Shown piece after piece: positions 32,430 to 41,187 of a stretch of DNA of 64,000 nt. The DNA comes from an uncultured Collinsella sp. Lineage in GTDB: Bacteria > Actinomycetota > Coriobacteriia > Coriobacteriales > Coriobacteriaceae. The DNA lies in NCBI GenBank assembly GCA_934668875.1, contig CAKUON010000011.1:18007-82006 (forward strand), given 5' to 3'. The first letter of the stretch is position 1; the number at the start of each line of letters is the position of its first letter. Position numbers and translations under genes: made by a program. Under the pieces are notes generated by a model, which saw nothing but the letters and a program-made list of their open reading frames with translations, was not told where the DNA came from and ran no database searches.

Positions 32430-34211
32430 TTACTCGTTGAGTAGCCTTACGGCCTCTGCGGCCATGTTCTCGACTGTCATACCGTTCTGCGCGAGTAGCT
32501 CGTTGGGATCGTAGCGGTCGGGGAAGCCCTTGGCGATGCCAAAGGTGCGGGTGCGCAGCGGCGTGCAAGCCAGGTAACATGCCACGCGCTCGCCCCAGCC
32601 ACCGTCCAGGATGCCGTCCTCGATGGTCACGACAACGCGGTGCTCGGCGGCAAGGCTGTCGAGGAATTCGCGGTCGAGCTCGGTTGCGAAACGTGGGTTG
32701 ACGAGCGTGGCCTCGATACCATACTCGGCGGCCAAGCGGTTTGCCACGCGCTCTCCCAGCTCATAGAAATCGCCGAGCGCGAGCACGGCCACATCGCGGC
32801 CCTCGTGCGCCACGTTATAACAGGCGACGCTGTAGTCGGCGTCCTTGGCGGGCGCCAAGTCGGGGCGGCTTACCAAGCCAATGCCCGGCACGCGAATCGC
32901 CACGGGATGCTCGCGGTGATCGAGCGACCAGCTCAGCATGGACAGATATTCCTCCATGCAGACCGGCGCCAGGTAACGCATGTTGGGAAGAGCACCCAAC
33001 ATGGAGATATCGAAGAACGAAAGATGCGTCTCGGACGTAGTGCCAAAGATTGACGCACCAAACACCAAAATGGTTGCGGGGGCGTCGTTGAGGCACAGGT
33101 CGTGCCACAGCTCGTCGTAGGCGCGCTGCAAAAACGTGCCGTACACACCAAAGACTGGCTTGGCGCCCGAGCGCGCAAGCGCGGTGGCAAAGGTCACGGC
33201 GTGCTCCTCGGCAATGCCCACGTCAACAAACTGCTTGCCTGCCGCGGCGCGAAGCTCGGGTGTAAAGCCCATGATGTAGGGCGTGGCAGCCGTGATGCCC
33301 ACAACCTGCGGATCGCGCTCGATGGCAGCGCTCAGGGCCTCGCCCGTAATGTCGGCATAGGTGCGCGGTGCGGGCTCGCTCGGATGACCCGGGCAGAGCT
33401 TGCGGCCGGTCGCCATGTCAAAGGGGCCTACGTGATGCCAGCGCTCGGGGTCGCTCTGGGCCGGCTCAAAGCCCTTGCCCTTGGCGGTGGAGACGTGCAG
33501 CACGATGGGATGATCGATATCGCGCAGTTCCTGTAGCGCGTCGACTAGGGCCAACACATCGTTGCCGGCGTCCAGATAGCGGTAGTCGAGCCCCATCGCG
33601 CGGAAAACGTTGCGCTCGCAGGTGCCGTTGCTGGTGCGCAGCTCGGCCAGATTGCGATACAGGCCACCGTGGTTTTCGGCGATGGACTGGTCGTTGTCAT
33701 TGACGACGATGATCAAGTTGCTGTCGAGCTCGGCGGCATTGTTAAAGCCCTCAAACGCCAGACCGCCCGAAAGCGAACCGTCGCCAATGATGGTAATGAC
33801 GTTGTACGCATCGCCCGCCAGGTCACGAGCGTGCGCCAAGCCGCAGCCCAGGCTCACCGATGTGGAGGTGTGGCCCATGGCGAACAGGTCGTGTTCGGAC
33901 TCGTCGGGATTGGCAAAGCCAGAGGCCTCGCCGTAGCGTGCCGGGTCGATATAAGTGTACGCGCGCCCAGTCAGCGCCTTGTGGGCATAGGTCTGGTGTG
34001 ACACGTCAAAGACAATTTTGTCGGTGGGAGAGTTAAACACGCGATGGAGCGCGACCGTGAGCTCAACGACGCCCAGGTTGGGGGCAACGTGCCCGCCGAC
34101 GGCGGCGGAGCTTTCGAGGATTGCCTGGCGGATCTCGCCGCAGAGCAGCGGAAGCTCGGCGCGGTCGAGAGCCTTGACGTCCTCGGGCGTTGTCGTTTGC
34201 GTAAGCAGCAT
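32430..34211 (-). CDS. dxs: 1-deoxy-D-xylulose-5-phosphate synthase (divergent)
   Basis: A 593-residue thiamine-diphosphate enzyme that condenses pyruvate and glyceraldehyde 3-phosphate in the MEP isoprenoid pathway. Seen: the substrate-side DVSHQTYAHK segment, GHTSTSVSLG, the ThDP/metal motif GDGSLSGG...NND-like NDNDQS, the transketolase Pyr domain with catalytic Glu in VGIAEEHA, and a transketolase C domain. It is about 30-40 residues shorter than usual DXS proteins, and DVSHQ replaces the common DVGHQ, so it may be a second DXS paralogue rather than the only one. AGGA-like GGAG lies upstream of ATG 34211. Confidence 0.88.
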   Translation of the reverse strand: MLLTQTTTPEDVKALDRAELPLLCGEIRQAILESSAAVGGHVAPNLGVVELTVALHRVFNSPTDKIVFDVSHQTYAHKALTGRAYTYIDPARYGEASGFANPDESEHDLFAMGHTSTSVSLGCGLAHARDLAGDAYNVITIIGDGSLSGGLAFEGFNNAAELDSNLIIVVNDNDQSIAENHGGLYRNLAELRTSNGTCERNVFRAMGLDYRYLDAGNDVLALVDALQELRDIDHPIVLHVSTAKGKGFEPAQSDPERWHHVGPFDMATGRKLCPGHPSEPAPRTYADITGEALSAAIERDPQVVGITAATPYIMGFTPELRAAAGKQFVDVGIAEEHAVTFATALARSGAKPVFGVYGTFLQRAYDELWHDLCLNDAPATILVFGASIFGTTSETHLSFFDISMLGALPNMRYLAPVCMEEYLSMLSWSLDHREHPVAIRVPGIGLVSRPDLAPAKDADYSVACYNVAHEGRDVAVLALGDFYELGERVANRLAAEYGIEATLVNPRFATELDREFLDSLAAEHRVVVTIEDGILDGGWGERVACYLACTPLRTRTFGIAKGFPDRYDPNELLAQNGMTVENMAAEAVRLLNE

Positions 34212-34439
34212 CGTTGTGGGTTACTCCATGCGAATCGTGCGCCGGCACTCCCTCGGCCGGCACAATTGCACAAGACAGTCTCGCACATTTTGGCGTTTGA
34301 TATGTGACGGCGGCGCGGTAATTCGCCAACTGGTGGGGCAAAACGTTTTGTCCGATGCCATACTGGTAGATTCGATGATGATTTTATTCAATGTGTGCAG
34401 GCCGTGGCTTGCCGCCGTGAGCCGCTGGAAGGAGGCAGC

Positions 34440-34997
34440 ATGTCCGATACCGTTCGTGCCGAGAAAATCGCGCGCGATGTAGACCATGCTGCCCGTCAAC
34501 TGGCACAGGCGGGCCGTCTGGACATGACGCGCGAGTTTATCCAACATGGCGATGTGACGGTCTATGCGCATGTGACTTCGGTAGCGCGGGCGAGCCTGTC
34601 CTTTGCCGAGCGCCTGGGCCGCGTCGGTGTTTCGGTCGACCGCGCCTCGTTGCTGCGCGGAGCCTTGTTACACGATTACTTTCTCTACGATTGGCACGAC
34701 CCCGACCCGAGCCATCGACTGCACGGGTTCCGGCATCCATTTTTTGCTCTGGCGCGTGCCGAAGAGGATTTTGAGCTGACGCCGCGCGAGCGGAATATTA
34801 TCGTACGGCATATGTTTCCGCTGGTACCGGTGCCGCCGACGTGTCGTGAGGCATGGATTGTGTGCCTGGCGGATAAATGGTGCGCGCTGCGCGAGACGAT
34901 TGCCGGCCGTCTGCCGCGCAAAGGCGGCGCGAACGATTTGAACGAGGGCTCGAGTGACGGCTCGAGCAAAGAATCGAACGAAAAGAGGAGTGGGTAG
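34440..34997 (+). CDS. HD-domain phosphohydrolase-like protein
   Basis: A 185-residue protein with an HD-type metal-binding pattern (HVTSVARAS, then LLHDYFLYDWH, then HPFFAL), as in small HD proteins of unknown substrate. The C-terminal 25 residues are Ser/Glu/Asn-rich and probably disordered. GGAAGGAGG precedes ATG 34440. It is followed after 3 bases by a CmpB-type membrane protein; the same HD-CmpB neighbourhood is common in Firmicutes and coriobacteria. It is divergent from the DXP synthase gene; the 228-bp spacer must hold both promoters. Confidence 0.82.
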   Translation: MSDTVRAEKIARDVDHAARQLAQAGRLDMTREFIQHGDVTVYAHVTSVARASLSFAERLGRVGVSVDRASLLRGALLHDYFLYDWHDPDPSHRLHGFRHPFFALARAEEDFELTPRERNIIVRHMFPLVPVPPTCREAWIVCLADKWCALRETIAGRLPRKGGANDLNEGSSDGSSKESNEKRSG

Positions 34998-35000
34998 ACG

Positions 35001-36020
35001 GTGGGAACCGCGATCGACATGGCATTTGACGGCGCGACGCTTGCCGCCTGTCCGCTCTCGGCGCTGGTACTCTCGTTTGCCTTCTACGGTTTTTGCGGCT
35101 GGGTATGGGAGTCGACAGTCTGCGCCATGCTCAACCACGGACGCTTTGCCAACAGCGGCTTTTTGCTAGGGCCGTGTTGTCCCATCTACGGTGCGGGCGG
35201 CATCGCGTGCTGGTTGCTGCTGCGTGGAATCCCAGACGCCTCGAGCCAGTTTGTCGCTGCCGCGCTCGTATGCAGCGTGATCGAATATAGCGTGGGCGTG
35301 CTGTTGGAAAAAACGACGGGTGCCCGGTTTTGGGATTACTCGCATCTGCCGTTTAACCTGCACGGACGCATCTGCCTGTACTGGGCCTGCGCGTTTGGCT
35401 TGGGTGCGTTGTGTATTTGCCGTTTAGTGGAGCCGGCATTGCTGGGGCTGCTTGGCCATCTGCCGGTGCTGATTGTGCGGCTGTCCGCCTTTATCGTTGC
35501 GGTCGCGATGATGGTCGATGCGGTGTGCTCGTTGGCCAGCTGGCGCCGCCTGTCCGATCAGCTTGAGCGTGTGCGCGCCGACCTTGCCGACCGCATCAAT
35601 GAGTCGCTTGCCGACGCCTCCGACTCTATGCTCGAACGTATTCCCGATTCGGCGATCGACTCGGTGGCGCAGACGCATATCCGCGGTCGCGCCGTTAACG
35701 CTTGGCTGGCCGAGCTGGGTGACGCCGCGCTCGATGCCCTGCGCGAGAAGGCTTCGATGCCGACGTTTATCTCGGATGGTGCTCGCGGCCTGGCGCTCGC
35801 TGCCCGCCGCGTGGCCGATGCCGCGCCGAGCGTGCCCCGTCCGTCGCTCACCCGTCTCCGTACCGGCAAGCGCATGAGCCGTCCGGTGCCGAGTGTGTCG
35901 CTCAGCCGTCGTGACCTGCGCTTCTTTAACGCCTTCCCGCGTCTGCGCATCAATCGCTACGAGGGCGTCATCCGAGCTACCGACCTCCGCGACCGAGCCC
36001 GCGAGCTGTTCCGCCGCTAG
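35001..36020 (+). CDS. CmpB-type putative ABC transporter permease
   Basis: A 339-residue membrane protein. Residues 15-190 contain five or six hydrophobic segments with the family motifs FCGWVWES and GRICLYWACAFG (PF06541-like, called putative ABC transporter type IV). No ATPase is encoded nearby, and the real role of the family is unknown. The C-terminal 150 residues are basic and helical and probably cytoplasmic. The GTG start at 35001 lies 11 bases after AGAGGAG. Confidence 0.82.
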   Translation: MGTAIDMAFDGATLAACPLSALVLSFAFYGFCGWVWESTVCAMLNHGRFANSGFLLGPCCPIYGAGGIACWLLLRGIPDASSQFVAAALVCSVIEYSVGVLLEKTTGARFWDYSHLPFNLHGRICLYWACAFGLGALCICRLVEPALLGLLGHLPVLIVRLSAFIVAVAMMVDAVCSLASWRRLSDQLERVRADLADRINESLADASDSMLERIPDSAIDSVAQTHIRGRAVNAWLAELGDAALDALREKASMPTFISDGARGLALAARRVADAAPSVPRPSLTRLRTGKRMSRPVPSVSLSRRDLRFFNAFPRLRINRYEGVIRATDLRDRARELFRR

Positions 36021-36217
36021 CCGGGACGGGCGTGTTTGCGGCTTCCTTGCTCGCGTATTTCCCGTTCGTTTCGCGCCCGTTGCCGCGCCGTTTCCAAGAT
36101 TGCGGCACCGTTTCCATTTGACAACGCAGCGTTTAACAACGCCGTATCTGGTCTACACCAGTTGCCCCTCGGCCGCATTATGGGCGCCGACAACGTTCAT
36201 GCGACCAAGGGGGACGA

Positions 36218-37495
36218 ATGTACGATACGGGATCGACAACGTTTATGCTCATCTGCACCATGCTCGTGTTTTTAATGACACCGGGCCTGGCGTTTTTCTA
36301 TGGCGGTCTGTCTAGACGCAAAAATGTCATCAACACCATGCTTATGTGCTTTGGAGTCATTGGCTTGGTGGGCGTGCTGTGGATTGTTGCCGGCTGGTCG
36401 CTGGCCTACGGCGGCGACGGCTCGAGTCCGTTTATTGGAGGCCTTGACCAGCTGCTGTGCCTGCCGGTGCTCAACCAGGTGCTGCAGGCGGCCGAGGGCA
36501 ATGCTGCGGATGGTGCCGTCTACCCTCAGATCATCAACATCGCCTTCCAGATGGCGTTTGCCATGATCACCGCCGCTATCGTTACGGGCAGTCTGGCAGG
36601 CCGCGTTAAGTTTGGTGCCATGACGGCCTTCCTGGGCATTTGGCTGCTCGTGGTCTATGCGCCGCTCGCCCACATGGTTTGGGGCGGCGATGGTTCCTTT
36701 ATCGGCGACATCATCGGCGCGCTCGACTTTGCCGGCGGCGACGTGGTACACATTTCGTCCGGTCTCACGGGCCTGATTCTCTGCTTAATGCTCGGCCGTC
36801 GTCGCGGCTTTGGCATGGTGAGCTACCGTCCGCATAACGTGCCGTTTGTGGCGCTGGGCGCCGGTCTACTTTGGTTTGGTTGGTTTGGCTTTAACGGCGG
36901 CAGCGAGTTTAAGGCCGACGCCGTGGCGGCACTCGCCATCCTCAACACCGTGACGGCCAGCGCGGCGGGTATGGTCTCGTGGCTTGTCGTCGAGCGCGTG
37001 CACACCGGTCGTCCCACGCTGGTGGGTGCTAGCACCGGTTTGGTTGCGGGCCTTGTGGTGGTTACGCCGGGTGCGGGCTTTGTCGAGCCGTGGGCGGCGC
37101 TGGTCATGGGCCTGATCGTATCGCCCGTCTGCTACCTGGCCATCAGCCATCTTAAGACCAAGTTTGGCTACGACGATGCGCTCGATGCGTTTGGCTGTCA
37201 CGGTGTCGGCGGCATCTTGGGCGGTGTGCTCACGGGCCTGTTCTGCGTGCCGGAGCTTTCGTGGACCGGTAAGGGCGGCCTGTTCTACACGGGCGACGTG
37301 TCACTGCTCGTCTCGCAGATTCTGGGTATTGTGGTGACGGTCGTTATCGTGCTGGTGCTCGACTTGGTAATCGCCGCGGTGGTCAAGGTGCTGTTCCACG
37401 GCAGCCTGCGTGTGGACGAGGCCGACGAGGCGCTGGGCCTGGATGCAAGTCAACACGGCGAGAGCGCCTATCCTTCTTTCTCCGGACTCGATTAG
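36218..37495 (+). CDS. amt: Ammonium transporter
   Basis: A 425-residue polytopic transporter of the Amt/MEP/Rh family with eleven membrane segments. The signature DFAGGDVVHISSGLTGL and the FGWFGFNGGSEF segment are clear, and the conserved histidines of the pore are present (DFAGGDVVH and FGCHGVGG). The PII gene 212 bp downstream is its expected regulator: PII blocks Amt when nitrogen is plentiful. The C-terminal tail is short and acidic. The upstream spacer has a TTGACA at about 36118 without a clear -10. Confidence 0.96.
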   Translation: MYDTGSTTFMLICTMLVFLMTPGLAFFYGGLSRRKNVINTMLMCFGVIGLVGVLWIVAGWSLAYGGDGSSPFIGGLDQLLCLPVLNQVLQAAEGNAADGAVYPQIINIAFQMAFAMITAAIVTGSLAGRVKFGAMTAFLGIWLLVVYAPLAHMVWGGDGSFIGDIIGALDFAGGDVVHISSGLTGLILCLMLGRRRGFGMVSYRPHNVPFVALGAGLLWFGWFGFNGGSEFKADAVAALAILNTVTASAAGMVSWLVVERVHTGRPTLVGASTGLVAGLVVVTPGAGFVEPWAALVMGLIVSPVCYLAISHLKTKFGYDDALDAFGCHGVGGILGGVLTGLFCVPELSWTGKGGLFYTGDVSLLVSQILGIVVTVVIVLVLDLVIAAVVKVLFHGSLRVDEADEALGLDASQHGESAYPSFSGLD

Positions 37496-37502
37496 CAGCT
37501 TC

Positions 37503-37589
37503 CCCAAGCACCGCACCTTGCCGTTCAATCGTCGCTCACGTACTTAAGTACGCTTCGCTCCTCTTTCACGGCAATCTGCGGCACTTGGG
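37503..37589. repeat. Imperfect nested palindrome between amt and the PII gene
   Basis: Arms CCCAAGCACCGCACCTTGCCGT (22 nt, split here only for reading: 37503-37524) and 37568-37589 pair with four mismatches. The tip contains the perfect palindrome CGTACTTAAGTACG (37539-37552). GCTTGGGAAACC-like direct repeats follow near 37582 and 37647. It could separate expression of amt and the PII gene. Confidence 0.65.
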
Positions 37590-37707
37590 AAACCTGCTAA
37601 GACCTGTTAGTTGCACTTTTTTGATTTGCGGGGTTGGTCTGTGGTGCTTGGGAAACCCGCGTATGTGAATGGCAATTCATTTCTTTTATTTAAGAGAGGA
37701 ATTCACT

Positions 37708-38046
37708 ATGAAGAAGATTACGGCGATTGTTCGTGCCGAGAAGCTTGAGGTTCTTAAGGACGCGCTGTTTGCTGCTGATGTTCGCGGCATGACGATTAAC
37801 CAGGTGCAGGGCTGCGGCGCGCAGCACGGCTGGAAGGAGTACGTGCGCGGCAACGAGCTTCTCGTAAACACGATCCCTAAGGTGCAGTTCACCCTCATCT
37901 GTGCTGATGAGCATGTTGACGGTATCGTCGACATCATCTGCAACGCCGCACGCACCGGCGCTGTCGGCGACGGCAAGATCTGGGTCGAGCCGGTCGAAGA
38001 GGTCATCCGCATTCGCACCGGCGAACACGGCCCCGCCGCGGTGTAG
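37708..38046 (+). CDS. Nitrogen regulatory PII protein lacking the T-loop tyrosine
   Basis: A 112-residue PII-family trimeric signal protein. Positions align with Escherichia coli GlnB without gaps through residue 50, but position 51, the tyrosine modified by uridylylation or adenylylation, is Leu (RGNELLVN). Tyr45 remains. The B-loop TGAVGDGKI and the C-terminal IRIRTGE are typical, so ATP/ADP and 2-oxoglutarate binding is likely kept. Control of the adjacent Amt must then rely on ligands and not on Tyr51 modification. ATG 37708 follows AGAGAGGA. Confidence 0.93.
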   Translation: MKKITAIVRAEKLEVLKDALFAADVRGMTINQVQGCGAQHGWKEYVRGNELLVNTIPKVQFTLICADEHVDGIVDIICNAARTGAVGDGKIWVEPVEEVIRIRTGEHGPAAV

Positions 38047-38120
38047 GGCCGTCCACCCGCCATCCGCAACGCTAAAATACTGCAATGAGGCACAAGACTT
38101 GCGTTGCGGATGGGCGGATT

Positions 38121-38783
38121 ATGGGTCGCAATAAATATCCCGAGGAGACGGTCGCGAAGATTCTCGACGCGGCGCTGGAGCTGTTCTGCGCACAGGGTTA
38201 TGAGGGGACGAGCATTCAAGATATCGTCGACCGCCTCGATGGCATGACCAAGGGCGCTATCTATCATCACTTCAAGAGCAAAGAAGAGATTTTTAACGCC
38301 GCATTTGATCGGGCGATGGCTCCCGTTGTTGAGCGCCGCCGCGCGACGCTCGGTGCTGGCAATATGACGGGCGCCCAAAAGCTCAGGCGACTTTACGCGC
38401 CCGAGTCCGTCGTTCCGCAAATTGAGCTATGGGCACGCATGCATCCTGCGGCGGATCCGGTAAAAAGCTCGCGTCTGTTGGCGTTGCAGTATCAGGGCTC
38501 GTTTGACGAGTCGGCAGATGGCTATTTATTGCCGGTGATCGAGGAGGGTATCGCCGATGGCTCCATTGCGTGCGAATGCCCGCGTGAAGCGGCAGAGGCC
38601 GTATCGTTGCTAGCGAATCTTTGGCTGCTACCATTGTTCCGTCCGCTCGAGCCCAAGGAGCGAATGGTCGCTCGCGCGCAATGTTTGGCGCAGATGGCGA
38701 CCGCGGTGGGGCTCGATTTAGGTAATGAAGTGCTTCAGACAACGGCCCAGATTTGGGACGTATGGAAACGAGCCGGGTGGTAA
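38121..38783 (+). CDS. TetR-family regulator of the adjacent MFS transporter
   Basis: A 220-residue repressor; the N-terminal helix-turn-helix is KILDAALELFCAQGYEGTSI and following, through GAIYHHFKSKEEIF. Two identical-type palindromes, CATAC-N5-GTATG, lie directly downstream at 38788 and 38854, around the promoter region of the MFS gene, so it very probably represses that transporter. A small intrinsic terminator sits between the two operators. ATG 38121 is the start that aligns with other TetR proteins; the open frame reaches 38085. Confidence 0.9.
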   Translation: MGRNKYPEETVAKILDAALELFCAQGYEGTSIQDIVDRLDGMTKGAIYHHFKSKEEIFNAAFDRAMAPVVERRRATLGAGNMTGAQKLRRLYAPESVVPQIELWARMHPAADPVKSSRLLALQYQGSFDESADGYLLPVIEEGIADGSIACECPREAAEAVSLLANLWLLPLFRPLEPKERMVARAQCLAQMATAVGLDLGNEVLQTTAQIWDVWKRAGW

Positions 38784-38787
38784 TATG

Positions 38788-38802
38788 CATACTAACGGTA
38801 TG
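38788..38802. promoter_or_regulatory. TetR operator 1
   Basis: CATACTAACGGTATG, a 5-bp inverted repeat with 5-bp spacer, matching operator 2 in arm sequence and spacing. Confidence 0.6.
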
Positions 38803-38813
38803 TAAATTGATCT

Positions 38814-38840
38814 AAAAGGGTGGCTACGGCTGCCCTTTTC
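38814..38840 (+). terminator. Terminator of the TetR gene
   Basis: AAAAGGGTGGC and GCTGCCCTTTT form a stem (one G-U, one mismatch) around 4-5 bases, ending in TTTTC. Confidence 0.55.
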
Positions 38841-38853
38841 AAGTCATTAAATA

Positions 38854-38868
38854 CATACCAATAGTATG
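38854..38868. promoter_or_regulatory. TetR operator 2, next to the MFS start
   Basis: CATACCAATAGTATG ends 16 bases before the MFS start codon and touches its ribosome-binding site region, a position suited to repression. Confidence 0.65.
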
Positions 38869-38884
38869 TATAGGAGGCAAGGCT

Positions 38885-40147
38885 ATGGACGGGATGAGAG
38901 ATTTCGACACCGCGCCAGCTTCAAAGACGGCGCTGTCTATAAGACTCGTCGGTCTTCTCGTTGCGCAGCTGTGCGTGTATTCGACGTTGTCGGCGCTGTG
39001 CTTTGCGTGTCCGCTTTACTTGCTCGATCGCAGTGGCTCGTCGACGTTATATGGTGCCGTCGCGGCGATAGCGTTTATACCGGGCGTGCTTGCGACTCCG
39101 GCTGGCGGAGTATTAGCTGATCGAGAGGGACATCGCAGCGTTCTAGCAGCTCTCGGTATTGTTTTAATGATTGCAGCGATGCTATTTGTCCCCATGAAGC
39201 GCTCGTTGCCCCTTGCGGCCGTTGTAGCGGTGATGCTGTGCGTCCAATACGCCGTTCAATCTATTCTGAAGCCGATACTTCAAATCGAGACGCTGCGCAT
39301 AGCCGGCAAGGAAAAGGTCGAGCGGGCCACCGCATTAGTGTCGCAGACGACCATGGCGAGCAATATTCTAGGTCCCGTGGTTGGAACAGCCGTCTACGGA
39401 CGCTTTGGAATCGATGCCATTTGCGCGATCGCGGCGGCGGCGTTTGCGATGTCGTCGCTGCTGTTTTGGGCCGCACTCAAACGAAATGTCCATTCTGAAG
39501 TGACGGGGGATGGCTCGACTCGCATGGCATGCCAAAGCGATTTTCTGTTGGCGATTCGGTGCCTGCTTCAAAATACCTCGTTGCTCGCTGTGATTTTGCT
39601 TGCGGCTGTTTTGAATCTTGCGTTGGTTGGGTTAACGATTGGTGCGCCCGTTATTGTTACAAGGCATCTCGGCATGCAATCTTCCTGCGTTGGGATTATT
39701 GAGGCGGCTATGGGGCTGGGCGGCCTTGTAGGCGGCGGCCTAGTCGGTATTTGGCCGAATCGCTTTTCTTTCAATGGCATATGCCGATATGTTGCGATGA
39801 TCTGCCTTGGAGTCGTGCCGGTTATTGTCACGCTACCGATCGGCGTTGACGTAATTGTGTTTGCCGCGCTTACAGTCGGTTCGGCATGGGTCATGGTGTG
39901 GGCAGGCATTGCGTCGGTCGAAATCGTTGCATTCGTTCAGCGGACGGCGCCGACGGAACTCTGCGGAAAGGTGCTTTCGGTCGTATACATGGCGCTTTCC
40001 TGCGCAACGCCTATTGGCCAATTGGCGTACGGATTCGCATATGATCGATGGGCGCCGGCGGCCGTGTTCGCAGCTATGCTGGTGGTATTGGTGCTGACGA
40101 CGGTGCTGTTTTATCGCTTGAAAAGTCGCTCACGACAAACAATGTGA
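38885..40147 (+). CDS. MFS transporter
   Basis: A 420-residue major facilitator with about twelve membrane segments. The cytoplasmic loop 2-3 motif is present as GGVLADREGHR (variant of GxLaDrxGrr). The size and the TetR partner with operators suggest a drug or metabolite efflux pump. AGGAGG at 38872 precedes the ATG. Codon use is somewhat less GC-biased than in the housekeeping genes, which fits an acquired resistance module, but substrate is unknown. Confidence 0.9.
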   Translation: MDGMRDFDTAPASKTALSIRLVGLLVAQLCVYSTLSALCFACPLYLLDRSGSSTLYGAVAAIAFIPGVLATPAGGVLADREGHRSVLAALGIVLMIAAMLFVPMKRSLPLAAVVAVMLCVQYAVQSILKPILQIETLRIAGKEKVERATALVSQTTMASNILGPVVGTAVYGRFGIDAICAIAAAAFAMSSLLFWAALKRNVHSEVTGDGSTRMACQSDFLLAIRCLLQNTSLLAVILLAAVLNLALVGLTIGAPVIVTRHLGMQSSCVGIIEAAMGLGGLVGGGLVGIWPNRFSFNGICRYVAMICLGVVPVIVTLPIGVDVIVFAALTVGSAWVMVWAGIASVEIVAFVQRTAPTELCGKVLSVVYMALSCATPIGQLAYGFAYDRWAPAAVFAAMLVVLVLTTVLFYRLKSRSRQTM

Positions 40148-40211
40148 CGTTCGCACTGTAGCGGTTTAACAGAAGCAGCCACTGCAGTGCGGGGCGCCCA
40201 TACGAGAACGC

Positions 40212-40253
40212 GCCTCTCCTTCGTCTACAATATCGTGCAGACGAAGGAGAGGC
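40212..40253 (+). promoter_or_regulatory. 15-bp hairpin covering the ribosome-binding site of the HAD gene
   Basis: GCCTCTCCTTCGTCT (40212-40226) is the perfect complement of AGACGAAGGAGAGGC (40239-40253), which contains the Shine-Dalgarno AAGGAGAG and ends next to the ATG at 40254. A transcript starting upstream would have its start site locked. Confidence 0.7.
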
Positions 40254-41117
40254 ATGCCCATGATCAAGATGTTTGCGAGTGACCTAGACGGAACGCTGCT
40301 TAACGCCCTGCACGAGGCCGACGGAACCATCCGCCGCGCTATTCGCGAGTTGACCGAGGCCGGGCTGCACGTGGTTCCCGCGACGGGCCGCTCGACGCTG
40401 CCGATCGGTGAGCATGGCTTTACAGGTTTGGCGCTCGATGCCTGTTGCTCCAACGGATCCATCGTTCGTGACAGCCACGGCGAGGTGCTTAAGACCTGGA
40501 CCATCGATCCTCAGATTACCGAGGAGCTGCTCAAGGCATTTCCGGGCATTTGCTTTGATTGTTCTACGCCCGACGGCATGTTTTCGAGCGGTTCGTTTGA
40601 GATGCATCAGGCGGGCTTTAAGAAGGACGACCCCATCAAGCGAATTGTGATGCGCGGCATGCGAGCCCGTGGCGGCTATCACGAGGAACAGTATTTTGAC
40701 CAGTCGATCGGAGACATCTTGCGTCATGACGTGTGCAAGATTAACTGCCGCGTGACCTCGCCCGAGTTGGAGCGCGACCTTAAGGCGTATCTTGCCGAGC
40801 GCTCGGACCGCGTGGTCAACGCGCCATTCGACCCGGTGATGTTCGAGATCACGGATGCTTCGTGCAACAAGGGCGAGAGCGTGGCGTGGCTGGCGGCCTA
40901 CTACGGCATTGCCGAGGACGAGGTCGCGGTCTACGGCGACGGCGGCAACGACATCGCCATGCTCAAGCGTTTCCGCCACAGCTATGCCACCAAGAATGGC
41001 AGCGATGCAGCCAAGGCCGCCGCGAGCGCGACTATCGGCAGCTGCATGGCCCATGCCGTTCCCAAACACATGTTCACCACCATGCGCAAGCAAAACTCCC
41101 GCACCGTAATCGAATAA
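40254..41117 (+). CDS. Cof-type HAD hydrolase
   Basis: A 287-residue phosphatase of the HAD IIB (Cof) group. Motif I is ASDLDGTLLN with nucleophile Asp10 and Asp12; motif IV is VYGDGGNDIAMLKR. A cap domain lies between. Family members act on sugar phosphates, pyridoxal phosphate or similar small substrates; specificity cannot be read. The ATG at 40254 follows AAGGAGAGGC, which is part of a 15-bp perfect hairpin. Another ATG two codons on (40260) is possible. A REP-like palindrome begins at the stop. Confidence 0.93.
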   Translation: MPMIKMFASDLDGTLLNALHEADGTIRRAIRELTEAGLHVVPATGRSTLPIGEHGFTGLALDACCSNGSIVRDSHGEVLKTWTIDPQITEELLKAFPGICFDCSTPDGMFSSGSFEMHQAGFKKDDPIKRIVMRGMRARGGYHEEQYFDQSIGDILRHDVCKINCRVTSPELERDLKAYLAERSDRVVNAPFDPVMFEITDASCNKGESVAWLAAYYGIAEDEVAVYGDGGNDIAMLKRFRHSYATKNGSDAAKAAASATIGSCMAHAVPKHMFTTMRKQNSRTVIE

Positions 41118-41147
41118 TGTGACAAAGGGACAGTCCCTTCGTCACAT
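41117..41147. repeat. REP-like palindrome, TGTGACAAA subfamily
   Basis: ATGTGACAAAGGGACAG..CCCTTCGTCACAT, starting at the stop codon of the HAD gene. Related copies at 41429 and 41841. Confidence 0.88.
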
Positions 41148-41187
41148 GTTGGGCGCCGGCTTTTGGCGCATAGGCCTGTTACGCTTT

